Source: Streptosporangium oxazolinicum (GTDB taxonomy: Bacteria; Actinomycetota; Actinomycetes; Streptosporangiales; Streptosporangiaceae). Taken from it: 64,000 nucleotides of DNA. Below the pieces are notes generated by a model. That model saw only the letters and a program-made list of their open reading frames with translations. It was not told where the DNA came from and ran no database searches. Numbering within the stretch: position 1 is the stretch's first letter; every line of letters begins with the position of its first letter. A program made the position numbers and the translations under genes. The stretch is taken from the NCBI RefSeq assembly GCF_039537505.1, contig NZ_BAABAQ010000015.1, forward strand, positions 124,001-188,000, read 5' to 3'. Below are positions 18,281 through 27,259 of this stretch, piece after piece.

Positions 18281-19504
18281 TCAGGCGGGAGGGACGAACC
18301 CGCCGGGCGTGGGGTCGGGCTCCCGCGCGGGAGGCCGGGCCGCGGGCGGCGGGGGCGGCGGAGGTGCCGGGTGCGGCGGTCCCGCCGGGGGAGGAAGGGG
18401 GATCCGAGGCTGCGCCGGTTGGTAGGCGGGCCGCGCGTGGGGCTGAGGCGCCGACCCGGGAGGCGCGTACGGAGCGGAAGGGTGTGGCTGACCTCCGGGG
18501 GGCGGAGGCGCGTACGGCCCACCTGCGGCCCCCGGGGGCGCGTACGGGGCGGGAGGGTACGGCTGATCTCCGGGGACCGGGGGCGCGTACGGCGGAGGCG
18601 CGGCCGGGTGGGGCTGGAACGACGGCGCGTGAGCCGGGTGGGGCTGGGACGGCGGGGACGGCGGGGACGGCGGAGCATGGCCGGGCCACTGCTGACCGGA
18701 TCGCCACGGATCCGCCCCCTGCGGGCCCGTCCACTGCTGGGCCGGCCGGTGCGCGCCGGTCCGCTGGGCGAGGCGCGCCTGCTCGCGGCGGCGGCGCTCG
18801 GCCAGGACGGCGGTCAGATAGGCGAACGGCGGCACACCGGGCGGCGCGGGCGGGGACACGAAGGCCGACATCTCGGTGGCGATGCGCACGCCCATCTCGT
18901 GCTGGACGGCGGGGGCCAGGTCGTGCCAGCGCATGAGGTACTGTCTCGCGGTGGCCGCGACCTGTTCGGGCAGCCGCGACAGCTCCAGCGTCGCCGCCCA
19001 CGGGGCGAGCGTCGGCGGCATGTCCAGCGGCGGCCCGTACTGCCGTGGGGCGCGTTCGGAGATCACGATGGTGCCGGAGAAGACGTCGCCGAGCCGCTTG
19101 CCCTTCTCCGAGATGAGCGAGCTGATCAGCGCGGGGGCGCCGCTGAGCAGCCAGAACTCCAGGACTCCCGCGAGCCCTCGGAACAGGGCCTGCCGGAACC
19201 GCTCGGGGCCGCCGTCGTCGCTGACGACCCGGAGCCCCAGCGCGAGCTTGCCCAGGCTGCGCCCGCGCGTGAGCGTCTCGAAGACCACCGGGTAGCCGAC
19301 GATCACGAGCACGGTGAGCACGATGTAGACCATCGTGGTCAGCGCCGGATCGTTCAGGAGTCCCAGGCTGCCGACCAGCAGGGAGGCACCCAGCAGCGTC
19401 ACGACCTGGAGCGTCATGTCGATCAGCAGCGCCGCGGCCCTGCTCGGGAGCTGGGCGACGCGGACCTCGACGACCACGGCCTCGCCGGTTACGACATCGG
19501 ACAC
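18281..19504 (-). CDS. RDD family membrane protein with proline-rich tail
   Basis: 407 residues from GTG 19504, where the family-typical VSDVVTGEAVVVEVRVAQLP begins. The RDD domain covers residues ~18-150 with the PSRAAALLIDM motif and three membrane helices. A helical middle (~180-270) follows. The last ~130 residues are a Pro/Ala/Tyr-rich tail with repeated PYAPP units, probably an extended cytoplasmic or envelope-contact region. Function unknown. It is divergent from the SpoIIM gene with only 37 bases between starts. Confidence 0.8.
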   Translation of the reverse strand: MSDVVTGEAVVVEVRVAQLPSRAAALLIDMTLQVVTLLGASLLVGSLGLLNDPALTTMVYIVLTVLVIVGYPVVFETLTRGRSLGKLALGLRVVSDDGGPERFRQALFRGLAGVLEFWLLSGAPALISSLISEKGKRLGDVFSGTIVISERAPRQYGPPLDMPPTLAPWAATLELSRLPEQVAATARQYLMRWHDLAPAVQHEMGVRIATEMSAFVSPPAPPGVPPFAYLTAVLAERRRREQARLAQRTGAHRPAQQWTGPQGADPWRSGQQWPGHAPPSPPSPPSQPHPAHAPSFQPHPAAPPPYAPPVPGDQPYPPAPYAPPGAAGGPYAPPPPGGQPHPSAPYAPPGSAPQPHARPAYQPAQPRIPLPPPAGPPHPAPPPPPPPAARPPAREPDPTPGGFVPPA

Positions 19505-19541
19505 AATCAGCACCCTACCTTCGACTGGATAGGCTGCCCGC

Positions 19542-20537
19542 GTGGACATCGACGCCTTCGTCACCGCGCACCGGCCCGCCTGGGACCGCCTTGAGGACCT
19601 GGTCCGGCGGCGTGGCTCGCTGGACGGCGCCGAGGTCGACGAGCTGGTCGACCTCTACCAGCGGGTGGCCACGCACCTGTCCCTCGTCCGCTCGGCCTCC
19701 GCCGACCCGATCCTGGTGGGCCGCCTGTCGGCGCTCGTCGCCCGTGCCCGCTCCGCCGTGACCGGGGCGCACACCCCGGCCTGGCGGGAGTTCGCCCGCT
19801 TCTTCACGGTCTCCTTCCCGGTGGTCGCCTACCGGGCCCGCCGGTGGTGGCTGGCCACGAGCGTCGCGTTCCTGCTGGTCTCCACGGCCGTCGCGGTCTG
19901 GGTGGGGGAGAACCCCGGCGTCCAGGCGGCGATCGCCACCCCCGAGCAGATCACCCAGCTCGTCGAGCACGACTTCGCCGACTACTACTCGGAGAACCCG
20001 GCCACCTCCTTCGCCGGGCAGGTCTGGGTCAACAACGCCTGGGTCTCGATGCAGGTCATCATGATGTCCATCCTGCTCGGCCTGCCGATCCCGTACGTCC
20101 TGTGGGAGAACGCGCTCAACGTGGCCGTCTCCGCCGGGCTGATGGCCTCGCGCGGCAAGCTCGACATCTTCTTCGGGCTGATCACCCCGCACGGCCTGCT
20201 GGAGCTGACCGCGGTGTTCCTCGCCGCGGCGGTCGGCATGCGCCTCGGCTGGACGGTCGTCGACCCCGGCCCGCGCAGGCGTGCCGAGGCCCTGGCCGAG
20301 CAGGGCAGGGCCGTGATGAGCGTGGCCCTCGGCCTGGTCGTGGTGCTGCTCGTCTCCGGGCTGATCGAGGGCCTGGTCACTCCCTCGGGGTTGCCCACCT
20401 GGGCGCGGATCGGCATCGGCGTGGTCGCGGAGGCCGCCTTCCTCACCTACGTGATCTTCTTCGGCCGCCGGGCCGTGGCAGCGGGGGAGAGCGGCGACGT
20501 GGAACGCGCCCCCGACCAGGCCCCCAGCACGGGCTGA
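19542..20537 (+). CDS. Stage II sporulation protein M family membrane protein (DUF95)
   Basis: 331 residues from GTG 19542. A soluble helical N-terminus (MDIDAFVTAHRPAWDRLEDLV) is followed by about six membrane segments from residue ~100, including NPATSFAGQVWVNNAWVS and FFGLITPHGLLELTAVFLAA, hallmarks of SpoIIM-like proteins. In actinobacteria this gene is regularly divergent from RDD and near MoxR/DUF58 genes, as here. A TAGGCT-like -10 only a few bases before the start suggests leaderless or short-leader translation (inference). Confidence 0.85.
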   Translation: MDIDAFVTAHRPAWDRLEDLVRRRGSLDGAEVDELVDLYQRVATHLSLVRSASADPILVGRLSALVARARSAVTGAHTPAWREFARFFTVSFPVVAYRARRWWLATSVAFLLVSTAVAVWVGENPGVQAAIATPEQITQLVEHDFADYYSENPATSFAGQVWVNNAWVSMQVIMMSILLGLPIPYVLWENALNVAVSAGLMASRGKLDIFFGLITPHGLLELTAVFLAAAVGMRLGWTVVDPGPRRRAEALAEQGRAVMSVALGLVVVLLVSGLIEGLVTPSGLPTWARIGIGVVAEAAFLTYVIFFGRRAVAAGESGDVERAPDQAPSTG

Positions 20538-20615
20538 GCGCCCGGACCAGGCCCTGTCCCGTCACGGGCTGAGCGCCCCATCTCGGAAGCGCCCCGCCCT
20601 TTGGAAGCGCCCGCC

Positions 20616-21980
20616 CTAGAGCCGTCCGGCCGCCTTCAGCGCCAGGTAGGCGTCGGCCAGGGCCGGGGCGATCTGCTCGGGGGCGGTGTCCACGACTTCC
20701 ACGCCCTGGCGGCGCAGCAGGGCGGTGATCCTGCGCCGTCCCGCGCTCAGGTGCTCGGCCGCCGCCGCGCCGTAGACCAGCTCGGAGGTGCCGCGCCCGG
20801 CGGCCATCTCGGCCACCTGGGGGTCGGAGACGGCGGCCAGGAGCACCAGGTGCCGCGAGGAGAGGCGGGGAAGGACCGGCAGCAGGCCCTCCTCCAGCGC
20901 CGCCGGGTTGAGGTCGGTCAGCACGACGACCAGGCAGCGCCGCCTGGCCCGCGACATGACGGCCGCGACCATCCCCGCCGAGTCGGCCTCGACCAGCTCG
21001 GCCTCGATCGGGGCCATGGTGTTGACCAGCGACGACAGCAGCTCCGTACGGCCGGTGCCGGACACCCAGGCGCGCACCCCCCGGTCGTGGGCCATGAAGT
21101 CGACCCGGTCGCCCGCGCGGGAGGCCAGGGCGGCCAGCAGCAGCGCCGCGTCCATCGACCAGTCGAGGCGGGGCCAGCCGGGCACGACCCGCGCCCCCGC
21201 GGCCCCGCCGGTCCTCGGCACCTCTCCCGCCAGCGGGATCGGTGCGGTGCCCACCCGTCCGGCCGAGGTACGGCCGGTGTCGAGCACGATCAGCACCCGC
21301 CGGTCGCGCTCGGGCCGCCAGGTGCGGACCACGACGTCGTCGCGGCGCGCGGTGGCCCGCCAGTCGATCGAGCGGACGTCGTCGCCGACCACGTACTCCC
21401 GCAGCGAGTCGAACTCGGTGCCCTGCCCCCGGATCATCGACGGGTGCCGGCCCTCCAGCTCCCTGAGCCTGGACAGCTTGGCGGGCAGGTGCTTGCGGCT
21501 GAGGAAGGGCGGCAGCACCCTGACCGACCAGGGCACCCGGTGCGAGCCCTGACGGGCCGCCACGCCCAGCGGGCCCAGCGTCCGCACCGTCACCGTGACC
21601 GCCTCGCGGTCGCCCCTGCGGGTGGGGGTGAGCGTCGTGACCAACCGGCGGCGCTCCCCGGCGGGTACGTCCAGCGGCAGGTGCCGGGGTGTGGCGCCCG
21701 CGGAGGGCGGCCAGGCGTCCCTGAGCACGCCGCGTGCCCGGCGGGGGCCGGGGTTCTCCACGATGAGCTCGACCGTGACCGACTCGCCGAGCCGTACCAG
21801 CCGCTCGCCCGAGCGGGTGAAGCGCAGCGGGCGCACGCTCCCGGCCAGCAGCAGGTCGACCGTGACCAGCGCCACGATCAGCAGCGCCACCCCGGCCACG
21901 GCCGGCCCCGGCCGGGGGGCGAACAGCACGACCAGGGTGCCCAGCAGCGCCAGCAGCGCGGCCCGTCCTGTCAGCGCCAT
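20616..21980 (-). CDS. DUF58 domain protein (vWA-like)
   Basis: 454 residues from ATG 21980, two bases after the moxR stop. Two N-terminal membrane segments (residues ~5-45) precede a beta-rich region and the DUF58 signature (~200-240): GTEFDSLREYVVGDDVRSIDWRA, then RRVLIVLDTGRTS, resembling a vWA metal-binding strand. It is probably assembled or regulated by the MoxR ATPase. Last gene of a five-gene minus-strand operon. Confidence 0.88.
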   Translation of the reverse strand: MALTGRAALLALLGTLVVLFAPRPGPAVAGVALLIVALVTVDLLLAGSVRPLRFTRSGERLVRLGESVTVELIVENPGPRRARGVLRDAWPPSAGATPRHLPLDVPAGERRRLVTTLTPTRRGDREAVTVTVRTLGPLGVAARQGSHRVPWSVRVLPPFLSRKHLPAKLSRLRELEGRHPSMIRGQGTEFDSLREYVVGDDVRSIDWRATARRDDVVVRTWRPERDRRVLIVLDTGRTSAGRVGTAPIPLAGEVPRTGGAAGARVVPGWPRLDWSMDAALLLAALASRAGDRVDFMAHDRGVRAWVSGTGRTELLSSLVNTMAPIEAELVEADSAGMVAAVMSRARRRCLVVVLTDLNPAALEEGLLPVLPRLSSRHLVLLAAVSDPQVAEMAAGRGTSELVYGAAAAEHLSAGRRRITALLRRQGVEVVDTAPEQIAPALADAYLALKAAGRL

Positions 21981-21982
21981 CG

Positions 21983-23020
21983 TCAGCGGGGGACGGGGAC
22001 GGAGGCGAGGATGGCGTCGATGAGGCCGTCGGCGGTCGCGCCCTCCAGCTCGGCCTCGGGCCGTATCTGGATCCGGTGCCGCATCGCGGGCCTGGCCAGC
22101 GCCTTGACGTCGTCGGGCGTCACGTAGGCGCGGCCGGACAGCCACGCCCAGGCCCGCGCCCCGGCCAGCAGCGCGGTGGCGCCGCGCGGGGAGACGCCGA
22201 GCTGGAGCGAGGGTGACTGGCGGGTGGCCCTGGCGATGTCCACGATGTAGCCGAGCACCTCGGGACCCGCGTGCACCTGGCTCACCGCCGCGCGTCCCGC
22301 GGCGAGGTCGGCGGCGGTGGCCACGGCCTTGACGTGCGACAGGTCGCGCGGGTCGAAGCCGAGCGCGTGCCGCTCCAGCACCGCGATCTCCTGGTCGCGG
22401 GGCGGCAGCGGGACGGTCAGCTTGAGCAGGAACCGGTCGAGCTGCGCCTCGGGCAGCTGGTAGGTGCCCTCGTACTCGACGGGGTTCTGGGTGGCGGCCA
22501 CGATGAACGGGTCGGGCAGCGCGCGCGCCGACCCCTCCACGCTGACCTGGCGCTCCTCCATCGCCTCCAGCAGCGCGGCCTGCGTCTTCGGGGGCGTGCG
22601 GTTGACCTCGTCGGCGAGCAGGAGGTTGGTGAAGACCGGCCCCTCGCGGAACTCGAACTCCGACGTCTTCGCGTCGTAGATCAGCGAGCCGGTGATGTCG
22701 CCCGGCATGAGGTCGGGGGTGAACTGCACCCGCTTGAAGTCGAGCGAGAGCGCCGCCGACAGGGTCCTGACGAGCAGGGTCTTGGCGACGCCGGGCACGC
22801 CTTCGAGCAGCACGTGGCCCCGGCAGAGCAGCGCGATCACCAGCCCGGTGACCACGGCGTCCTGGCCGACGACCGCCTTGGAGACCTCGGCGCGCAGGGC
22901 TCCCAGCGCCTCCCTGGCGCGGTCCGCGCTCTGCGCGGAGGGTACGGCGGATGCGCCGGGCGCGGTCCTGACGACGGAGGTCGCCTCGGTGAGACCGCCG
23001 TTCCCCGGTGGTGTGGTCAC
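21983..23020 (-). CDS. MoxR-family AAA+ ATPase
   Basis: 345 residues from GTG 23020, overlapping the preceding stop (GTGA). AAA_3 core: Walker A variant GVPGVAKTLLVRTL, RVQFTPDLMPGDITGS, Walker B LLLADEVNRTPPKTQAALLEAM, sensor AATQNPVEYEGTYQLPEAQLDRF, and a C-terminal lid with GVSPRGATALL. MoxR ATPases act as chaperones for vWA proteins, matching the adjacent DUF58 gene. Confidence 0.93.
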   Translation of the reverse strand: MTTPPGNGGLTEATSVVRTAPGASAVPSAQSADRAREALGALRAEVSKAVVGQDAVVTGLVIALLCRGHVLLEGVPGVAKTLLVRTLSAALSLDFKRVQFTPDLMPGDITGSLIYDAKTSEFEFREGPVFTNLLLADEVNRTPPKTQAALLEAMEERQVSVEGSARALPDPFIVAATQNPVEYEGTYQLPEAQLDRFLLKLTVPLPPRDQEIAVLERHALGFDPRDLSHVKAVATAADLAAGRAAVSQVHAGPEVLGYIVDIARATRQSPSLQLGVSPRGATALLAGARAWAWLSGRAYVTPDDVKALARPAMRHRIQIRPEAELEGATADGLIDAILASVPVPR

Positions 23021-24282
23021 GACTTTCCGACCTGCCTTTCCACGATGTCCATGTATTCGGCCAGGGCTACCAGCCCCGCCTCGTCGACCGGCGGCGGTCC
23101 GTACAGGGCGGCGCCCACGTGCGGCGCCGCCTGGCCGGTCCGCTCGGCGATCGCGTTCACCAGCGCGTCGGGCCCCGTCCCCGAGGGCAGCCCGAGGCGG
23201 GGGGTGACGCGGTCGGTGAAGCCCGCGCGCAGGGCCGCGGCGGCCCGGTCGCGGGCCCGCCGCGCGCGGTAGAGCCTGGCACGTCCCTCGACGGTCTCGG
23301 CCGCCCGTACGACGACGGGCAGCCGCTCGGCCACCACGGGGCCGAGTCTGCGGCCCCGCCAGAGCGCCAGCAGCAGCACCGCGACGAGCACCTGCGCCAC
23401 GGCCCACTTGATCCCCTCGGGGACCAGGTCGTAGAAACCCGCCGTGCCGCCGCCCGCCGGGGGGACGGTCTCCGGGGGCGTCAGCCAGATCAGGGTGGGC
23501 CGCCCGCCCGCGAGGTTCATCGCCAGCGCGGCGTTGCCGTCCTCGGCGAGCCGCAGGTTGGTCATGAACTGCGCGTCGCCCGCGACGGTGACCGTCCGGC
23601 CCCCGGCGGTGTGGGAGACCAGGGTGGGCGCCCCGTCTGCGGGGTAGCAGCCGACCGCCCCGGGGGGCGGGGTGAGGGCCACCCCGCCGCTGTAGGCGCT
23701 GCCCGCCCTCGTCGCGGCCGGCAGCGCGCAGCGAGGCTCGCGGGAGCGCGCCCGCGCCTCACGCACCGGGGCCACCCCCGGCGCGAGCAGGTCCAGGTGC
23801 TTTCGTACGCCCACCACCAGCAGGTCCGAGGGGGCGGCGGCGAGCCGCTCCGCGTCGTCCTCGCCGAGGGGGAAGGACTCGCTCACCAGCAGGGTGCTGC
23901 CCGCGGGACCCGCCTGCCCGGCCAGCGACCCGGCTTCGGCGACCGAGGTGACCCGCTCGACCCGCACACCGCGCGCCTGCAGCAGCCGGGCCAGGCCCTT
24001 GCCGCCCGACAGCGAGGTGTCGGCGGGGTCGAGGAGCCTTCCCGGACCGCCGGAGCCGCCGAGCAGCACGCCGGCGACGGCGACGGCGACCACGAGGAGC
24101 GCCACCAGGAGGGCGCCCCTGCCGCCGCGCCAGAGGCCGCCCGCGGTCGGCGAGGTGGAGGTCGTCGCGGCGTCACGGGAGGTGGTCCCCGCGGTGTCCC
24201 CCGCGTTCGCCGTGTCTGCCGTGTCCGCGTCCTCGGCGAGGGCGAAGCCCGATCCCGGCTGTCCGGGCGCGGCCGGGCTCAT
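23017..24282 (-). CDS. DUF4350 domain membrane protein
   Basis: 421 residues from ATG 24282, overlapping the DUF4129 stop by ATGA. A Thr/Ala-rich cytoplasmic N-terminus is followed by a membrane helix (~57-75), an extracytoplasmic GATase-like domain (~80-280: ADTSLSGGKGLARLL, LLVSESFPL), a second helix (~293-310) and a basic cytoplasmic tail. Pairing with MoxR, DUF58 and DUF4129 is standard in actinobacteria. Function unknown. Confidence 0.82.
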   Translation of the reverse strand: MSPAAPGQPGSGFALAEDADTADTANAGDTAGTTSRDAATTSTSPTAGGLWRGGRGALLVALLVVAVAVAGVLLGGSGGPGRLLDPADTSLSGGKGLARLLQARGVRVERVTSVAEAGSLAGQAGPAGSTLLVSESFPLGEDDAERLAAAPSDLLVVGVRKHLDLLAPGVAPVREARARSREPRCALPAATRAGSAYSGGVALTPPPGAVGCYPADGAPTLVSHTAGGRTVTVAGDAQFMTNLRLAEDGNAALAMNLAGGRPTLIWLTPPETVPPAGGGTAGFYDLVPEGIKWAVAQVLVAVLLLALWRGRRLGPVVAERLPVVVRAAETVEGRARLYRARRARDRAAAALRAGFTDRVTPRLGLPSGTGPDALVNAIAERTGQAAPHVGAALYGPPPVDEAGLVALAEYMDIVERQVGKS

Positions 24283-24920
24283 GGCGCGCCCGCCCCCGCG
24301 ACGGGCGCCGGGCGGGCCGCGCGCAGGTGCTCGTCGAGATCGCGCATGATCCCGTACGCCTCGGGCGTGCCGGGCACCTCGCCGTAGGTCACGTCGTCGA
24401 ACACCCTGGCCGCCGCGGCCAGCTCACCGGCGAGCGCGGGCAGCGCGCGGCCCGCCTCCGCGGCCAGCTCACCGGCGGTGCGGCCGGGTGTGTAGTCGAT
24501 GATCACGCGGTCCTCCAGGTCGCGGGCGACGGCCCGGAGCCGCTCGCGGACCGCCTCGGCCCACCGGGCCTCCGCGGCCAGCCGCTCGGCGGCCTCGCGG
24601 TGCTCGGCGGCGGTGCGGCGGTGTTCGCCGAAGATCCCTCCCGTGCGGGCGGTGCCGCCCCTGGCGGTCCTGCGGGCGACCAGGAGCAGCGCGACGACGA
24701 TCGCGATCACGATCACGAGAAGGGCCGCCCGCGCCGCCAGGCTGCCGACGGCGCCCACGGACTCCTGGTCCAGCAGGTCGCCGAGGAACCGGTTGACGTT
24801 CCGCCAGAGGCGGTCGACCAGGGACTCCTTGGCGTACTCGGGTCTGAGCAGCTCCTGGATCGCCTGGCGCCGCGCCTCTTCGCGCTCGATGTCGATCGGG
24901 GACGTCAGGAGTGGGACCAC
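24279..24920 (-). CDS. DUF4129 domain protein
   Basis: 213 residues from GTG 24920, which lies inside the end of the upstream gene (16-base overlap); an AGGGAG precedes it. One membrane helix (~residues 65-88). The C-terminal DUF4129 domain contains WAEAVRERLRAVARDLEDR, TPGRTAGELA and FDDVTYGEVPGT. In this family the domain is cytoplasmic and is found beside transglutaminase-like or MoxR/DUF58 modules. Confidence 0.8.
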   Translation of the reverse strand: MVPLLTSPIDIEREEARRQAIQELLRPEYAKESLVDRLWRNVNRFLGDLLDQESVGAVGSLAARAALLVIVIAIVVALLLVARRTARGGTARTGGIFGEHRRTAAEHREAAERLAAEARWAEAVRERLRAVARDLEDRVIIDYTPGRTAGELAAEAGRALPALAGELAAAARVFDDVTYGEVPGTPEAYGIMRDLDEHLRAARPAPVAGAGAP

Positions 24921-26215
24921 GGGGCTCCCTGATCGGGGGATCCGTACCGCGCGGGGCCCGAGGGAGTGATGGAGGGGTCCCACAGGTCGTCGGCCGACGC
25001 GTGGACCCATCCCTGCCGCTGCTGCTCGATCGCCGCGGTCTGGAGCACCAGGTCGAACGCCTCGGAGCGCATCCGCCGGTCGGCGTAGAGCAGGCCGTTG
25101 ACCCCCGCCTGGAGGGGATAGGTGATCATCGAGCCGAGGGTGACGCCCACGGCGATGAGGACCGCCGCGCCGATCTGCGCGCCGGTGGCGCCCGCGCCGA
25201 GGAAGGCGAGGAAACTCCCGCCCAGGACGAAGGGGAAGGCGAGCACCTGGCCGACCAGGAACGCGATGATCTGGGTGAGGATCACGATGCCGAGCGTCCG
25301 CCAGAAGCCGCCGGAGACAAGGTGCCAGGACCTGCGCAGGGAGTCGGCGACGCCGCGCCGCTCCAGCACCGCGGCCGACGGGGCGAGCACCAGCCGGGTG
25401 GTGACGAAGAAGGCATAGATCACGTAGGCGAGCAGCGCCACCACGCCCACGACCGCGACCACGGTGACGTCGGCCCCCGCCGCGCCGAGCGCGAGGAACA
25501 GGCCGACGATCAGGGCCATCGGGACGAGCAGGAGCACGAGGTTGACGACGACCAGCCCGAACAGCGTGGGCACCCGGCCCCGGGTCAGCGTCCAGGCCTC
25601 GCCGGCCGTCATCCTGCCGCCGAAGACCGCGCGGCCCAGGATGCGGGTCAGCACGCCGGTCAGCAGCGTCACCGCGACGAACTGGACCGCGTAGGAGAGC
25701 AGGGTGCCGCCGTACTGGGTGAGGAAGCTCCCCTCGGGAGGGGTCGCGTCCGGGTTCCCCAGGGCCGGGGTGAGGGAGTTGAGCACGATCACCTGGCCGA
25801 CCGCCAGGGGGATCGCGCCCAGCGCGGCGGCGATCGCCGACAGGCCCAGCACGCTCTTGGGGTTGGAGCGCATCAGCCTGATCGCGCCGTCGAGGATGTC
25901 GCCCAGGCCGAGCGGGCGCAGCGGGATGATGCCGGGGCGCATCGCGGGGGGCGGCATACGCGCGCCGCGCGGCGGGCCGTAGCGGCCCTGCTGGTACGGC
26001 TGCCACGGGGACGGCGCCTGGCCGTGGGGCCGCCCGGGATCCTGAAGCCCGGGACCCTGAGGGGGTCCCTGCGGCGGGGCCTCGGGGGTGCCGGACGCCG
26101 GGCCTGGGGCGGTCCACGGCGATCCCGGTGCGTCGCCGTACGGCGGAGGTTGGTTGGACGCCCAGCCCGGGGGCGTGCCGGAAGCGCCGGGAGTGGAGCC
26201 GTGACCGTCTGACAT
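24905..26215 (-). CDS. Polytopic membrane protein, glycerophosphodiester phosphodiesterase membrane-domain type
   Basis: 436 residues from ATG 26215. The first ~110 residues are Gly/Pro-rich and disordered. From ~120 (IIPLRPLGLGDILDGAIRLMRSNPK) there are about six to eight helices. The LGLGDILDG/FRLLR-like entry motif is typical of actinobacterial proteins annotated as GPDPase membrane-domain or DUF7847. First gene of the operon running to DUF58. No catalytic GPDPase residues are present, so an enzymatic role should not be assumed. Confidence 0.75.
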   Translation of the reverse strand: MSDGHGSTPGASGTPPGWASNQPPPYGDAPGSPWTAPGPASGTPEAPPQGPPQGPGLQDPGRPHGQAPSPWQPYQQGRYGPPRGARMPPPAMRPGIIPLRPLGLGDILDGAIRLMRSNPKSVLGLSAIAAALGAIPLAVGQVIVLNSLTPALGNPDATPPEGSFLTQYGGTLLSYAVQFVAVTLLTGVLTRILGRAVFGGRMTAGEAWTLTRGRVPTLFGLVVVNLVLLLVPMALIVGLFLALGAAGADVTVVAVVGVVALLAYVIYAFFVTTRLVLAPSAAVLERRGVADSLRRSWHLVSGGFWRTLGIVILTQIIAFLVGQVLAFPFVLGGSFLAFLGAGATGAQIGAAVLIAVGVTLGSMITYPLQAGVNGLLYADRRMRSEAFDLVLQTAAIEQQRQGWVHASADDLWDPSITPSGPARYGSPDQGAPWSHS

Positions 26216-26555
26216 ATCCCAATCCTGACATGTGGACACACCATTCGTGGTGATCGGGCGATCACACGAACGTTTCATCCTCCGGGGAGCGGTGGAGATG
26301 CCGGAGGGATGGCCGAGACGCCGTGGTTTACCGCAGACTGTGACCGTGGTCATCACCGCCCGGCGTCCGCAGTCGCCGGATCGGTGGCGGCCGCGGGGGA
26401 CAGCAGTGCGCGCTTTACGTCGCGTGCGCCTAAAATTCGTCGTTTGGACGCCCGGTCGTCGGCCGGTGTCATCCAGTAGGCGGACAAGGGTAATCTTCGA
26501 CGATCGAGCGGTTTATCCCAATAACTCCCAAACTGCGTCAACCGAATGAGGGGCC
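26216..26555. promoter_or_regulatory. Divergent promoter region before mtrA
   Basis: 340 bases between the DUF/MoxR operon and mtrA. TGACC-GT-GGTCA at 26341-26352 is a small near-palindrome that could be an operator. The stretch 26430-26550 is AT-richer and includes GGTAATCTTCGACG and CGGTTTATCCC, where the mtrA promoter probably lies. The mtrA start has GAGGGG eight bases upstream. No gene is seen. Confidence 0.4.
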
Positions 26556-27233
26556 ATGAAAGGACGCGTGCTGGTCGTCGACGACGACGCCGCTCTCGCC
26601 GAGATGCTCGGCATCGTGCTGCGCGGGGAGGGTTTCGAACCCTCCTTCGTCTCCGACGGTGACAAGGCGCTCGACGCGTTCCGCGACACCCGGCCGGACC
26701 TGGTCCTGCTCGACCTGATGCTGCCCGGCGCCGACGGGATCGACGTCTGCCGCCGCATCAGGGCCGAGTCCGGGGTGCCGATCGTCATGCTGACGGCCAA
26801 GAGCGACACCATCGACGTGGTGCTCGGGCTGGAGTCGGGGGCCGACGACTACATCGTCAAGCCCTTCAAGCCCAAGGAGCTCGTCGCCAGGGTCCGCGCC
26901 CGGCTGCGCCGCACCGACGAGCCGACGCCGGAGATCCTGCAGATCGGCGACATCACGATCGACGTCGCCGGGCACTCGGTCAAGCGGGAGGAGGAGACCA
27001 TCAACCTCACCCCGCTGGAGTTCGACCTGCTCGTCGCCCTCGCCAGGAAGCCGCGCCAGGTCTTCACCCGCGAGGTCCTGCTCGAACAGGTCTGGGGCTA
27101 CCGCCACGCGGCCGACACCCGCCTGGTCAACGTGCACGTCCAGCGGCTCCGCGCGAAGATCGAGAAGGATCCCGAGCACCCCGAGATCGTCGTGACGGTC
27201 CGCGGGGTCGGGTACAAGGCCGGACCGGCCTAG
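26556..27233 (+). CDS. mtrA: MtrA response regulator (OmpR family)
   Basis: 225 residues. Receiver domain with acidic pocket VVDDDAAL, phosphoacceptor Asp53 (LLDLMLPG) and conserved Lys near 102 (YIVKPFKPKE). The C-terminal winged helix contains LTPLEFDLLVALARKPRQVF and RLVNVHVQRLRAKIE. In actinobacteria MtrA controls cell-wall, division and, in streptomycetes, antibiotic and development genes. Followed by mtrB and lpqB in the standard order. Confidence 0.96.
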   Translation: MKGRVLVVDDDAALAEMLGIVLRGEGFEPSFVSDGDKALDAFRDTRPDLVLLDLMLPGADGIDVCRRIRAESGVPIVMLTAKSDTIDVVLGLESGADDYIVKPFKPKELVARVRARLRRTDEPTPEILQIGDITIDVAGHSVKREEETINLTPLEFDLLVALARKPRQVFTREVLLEQVWGYRHAADTRLVNVHVQRLRAKIEKDPEHPEIVVTVRGVGYKAGPA

Positions 27234-27259
27234 CCGCCCGCCTCCCCCCGGACCCCGAG

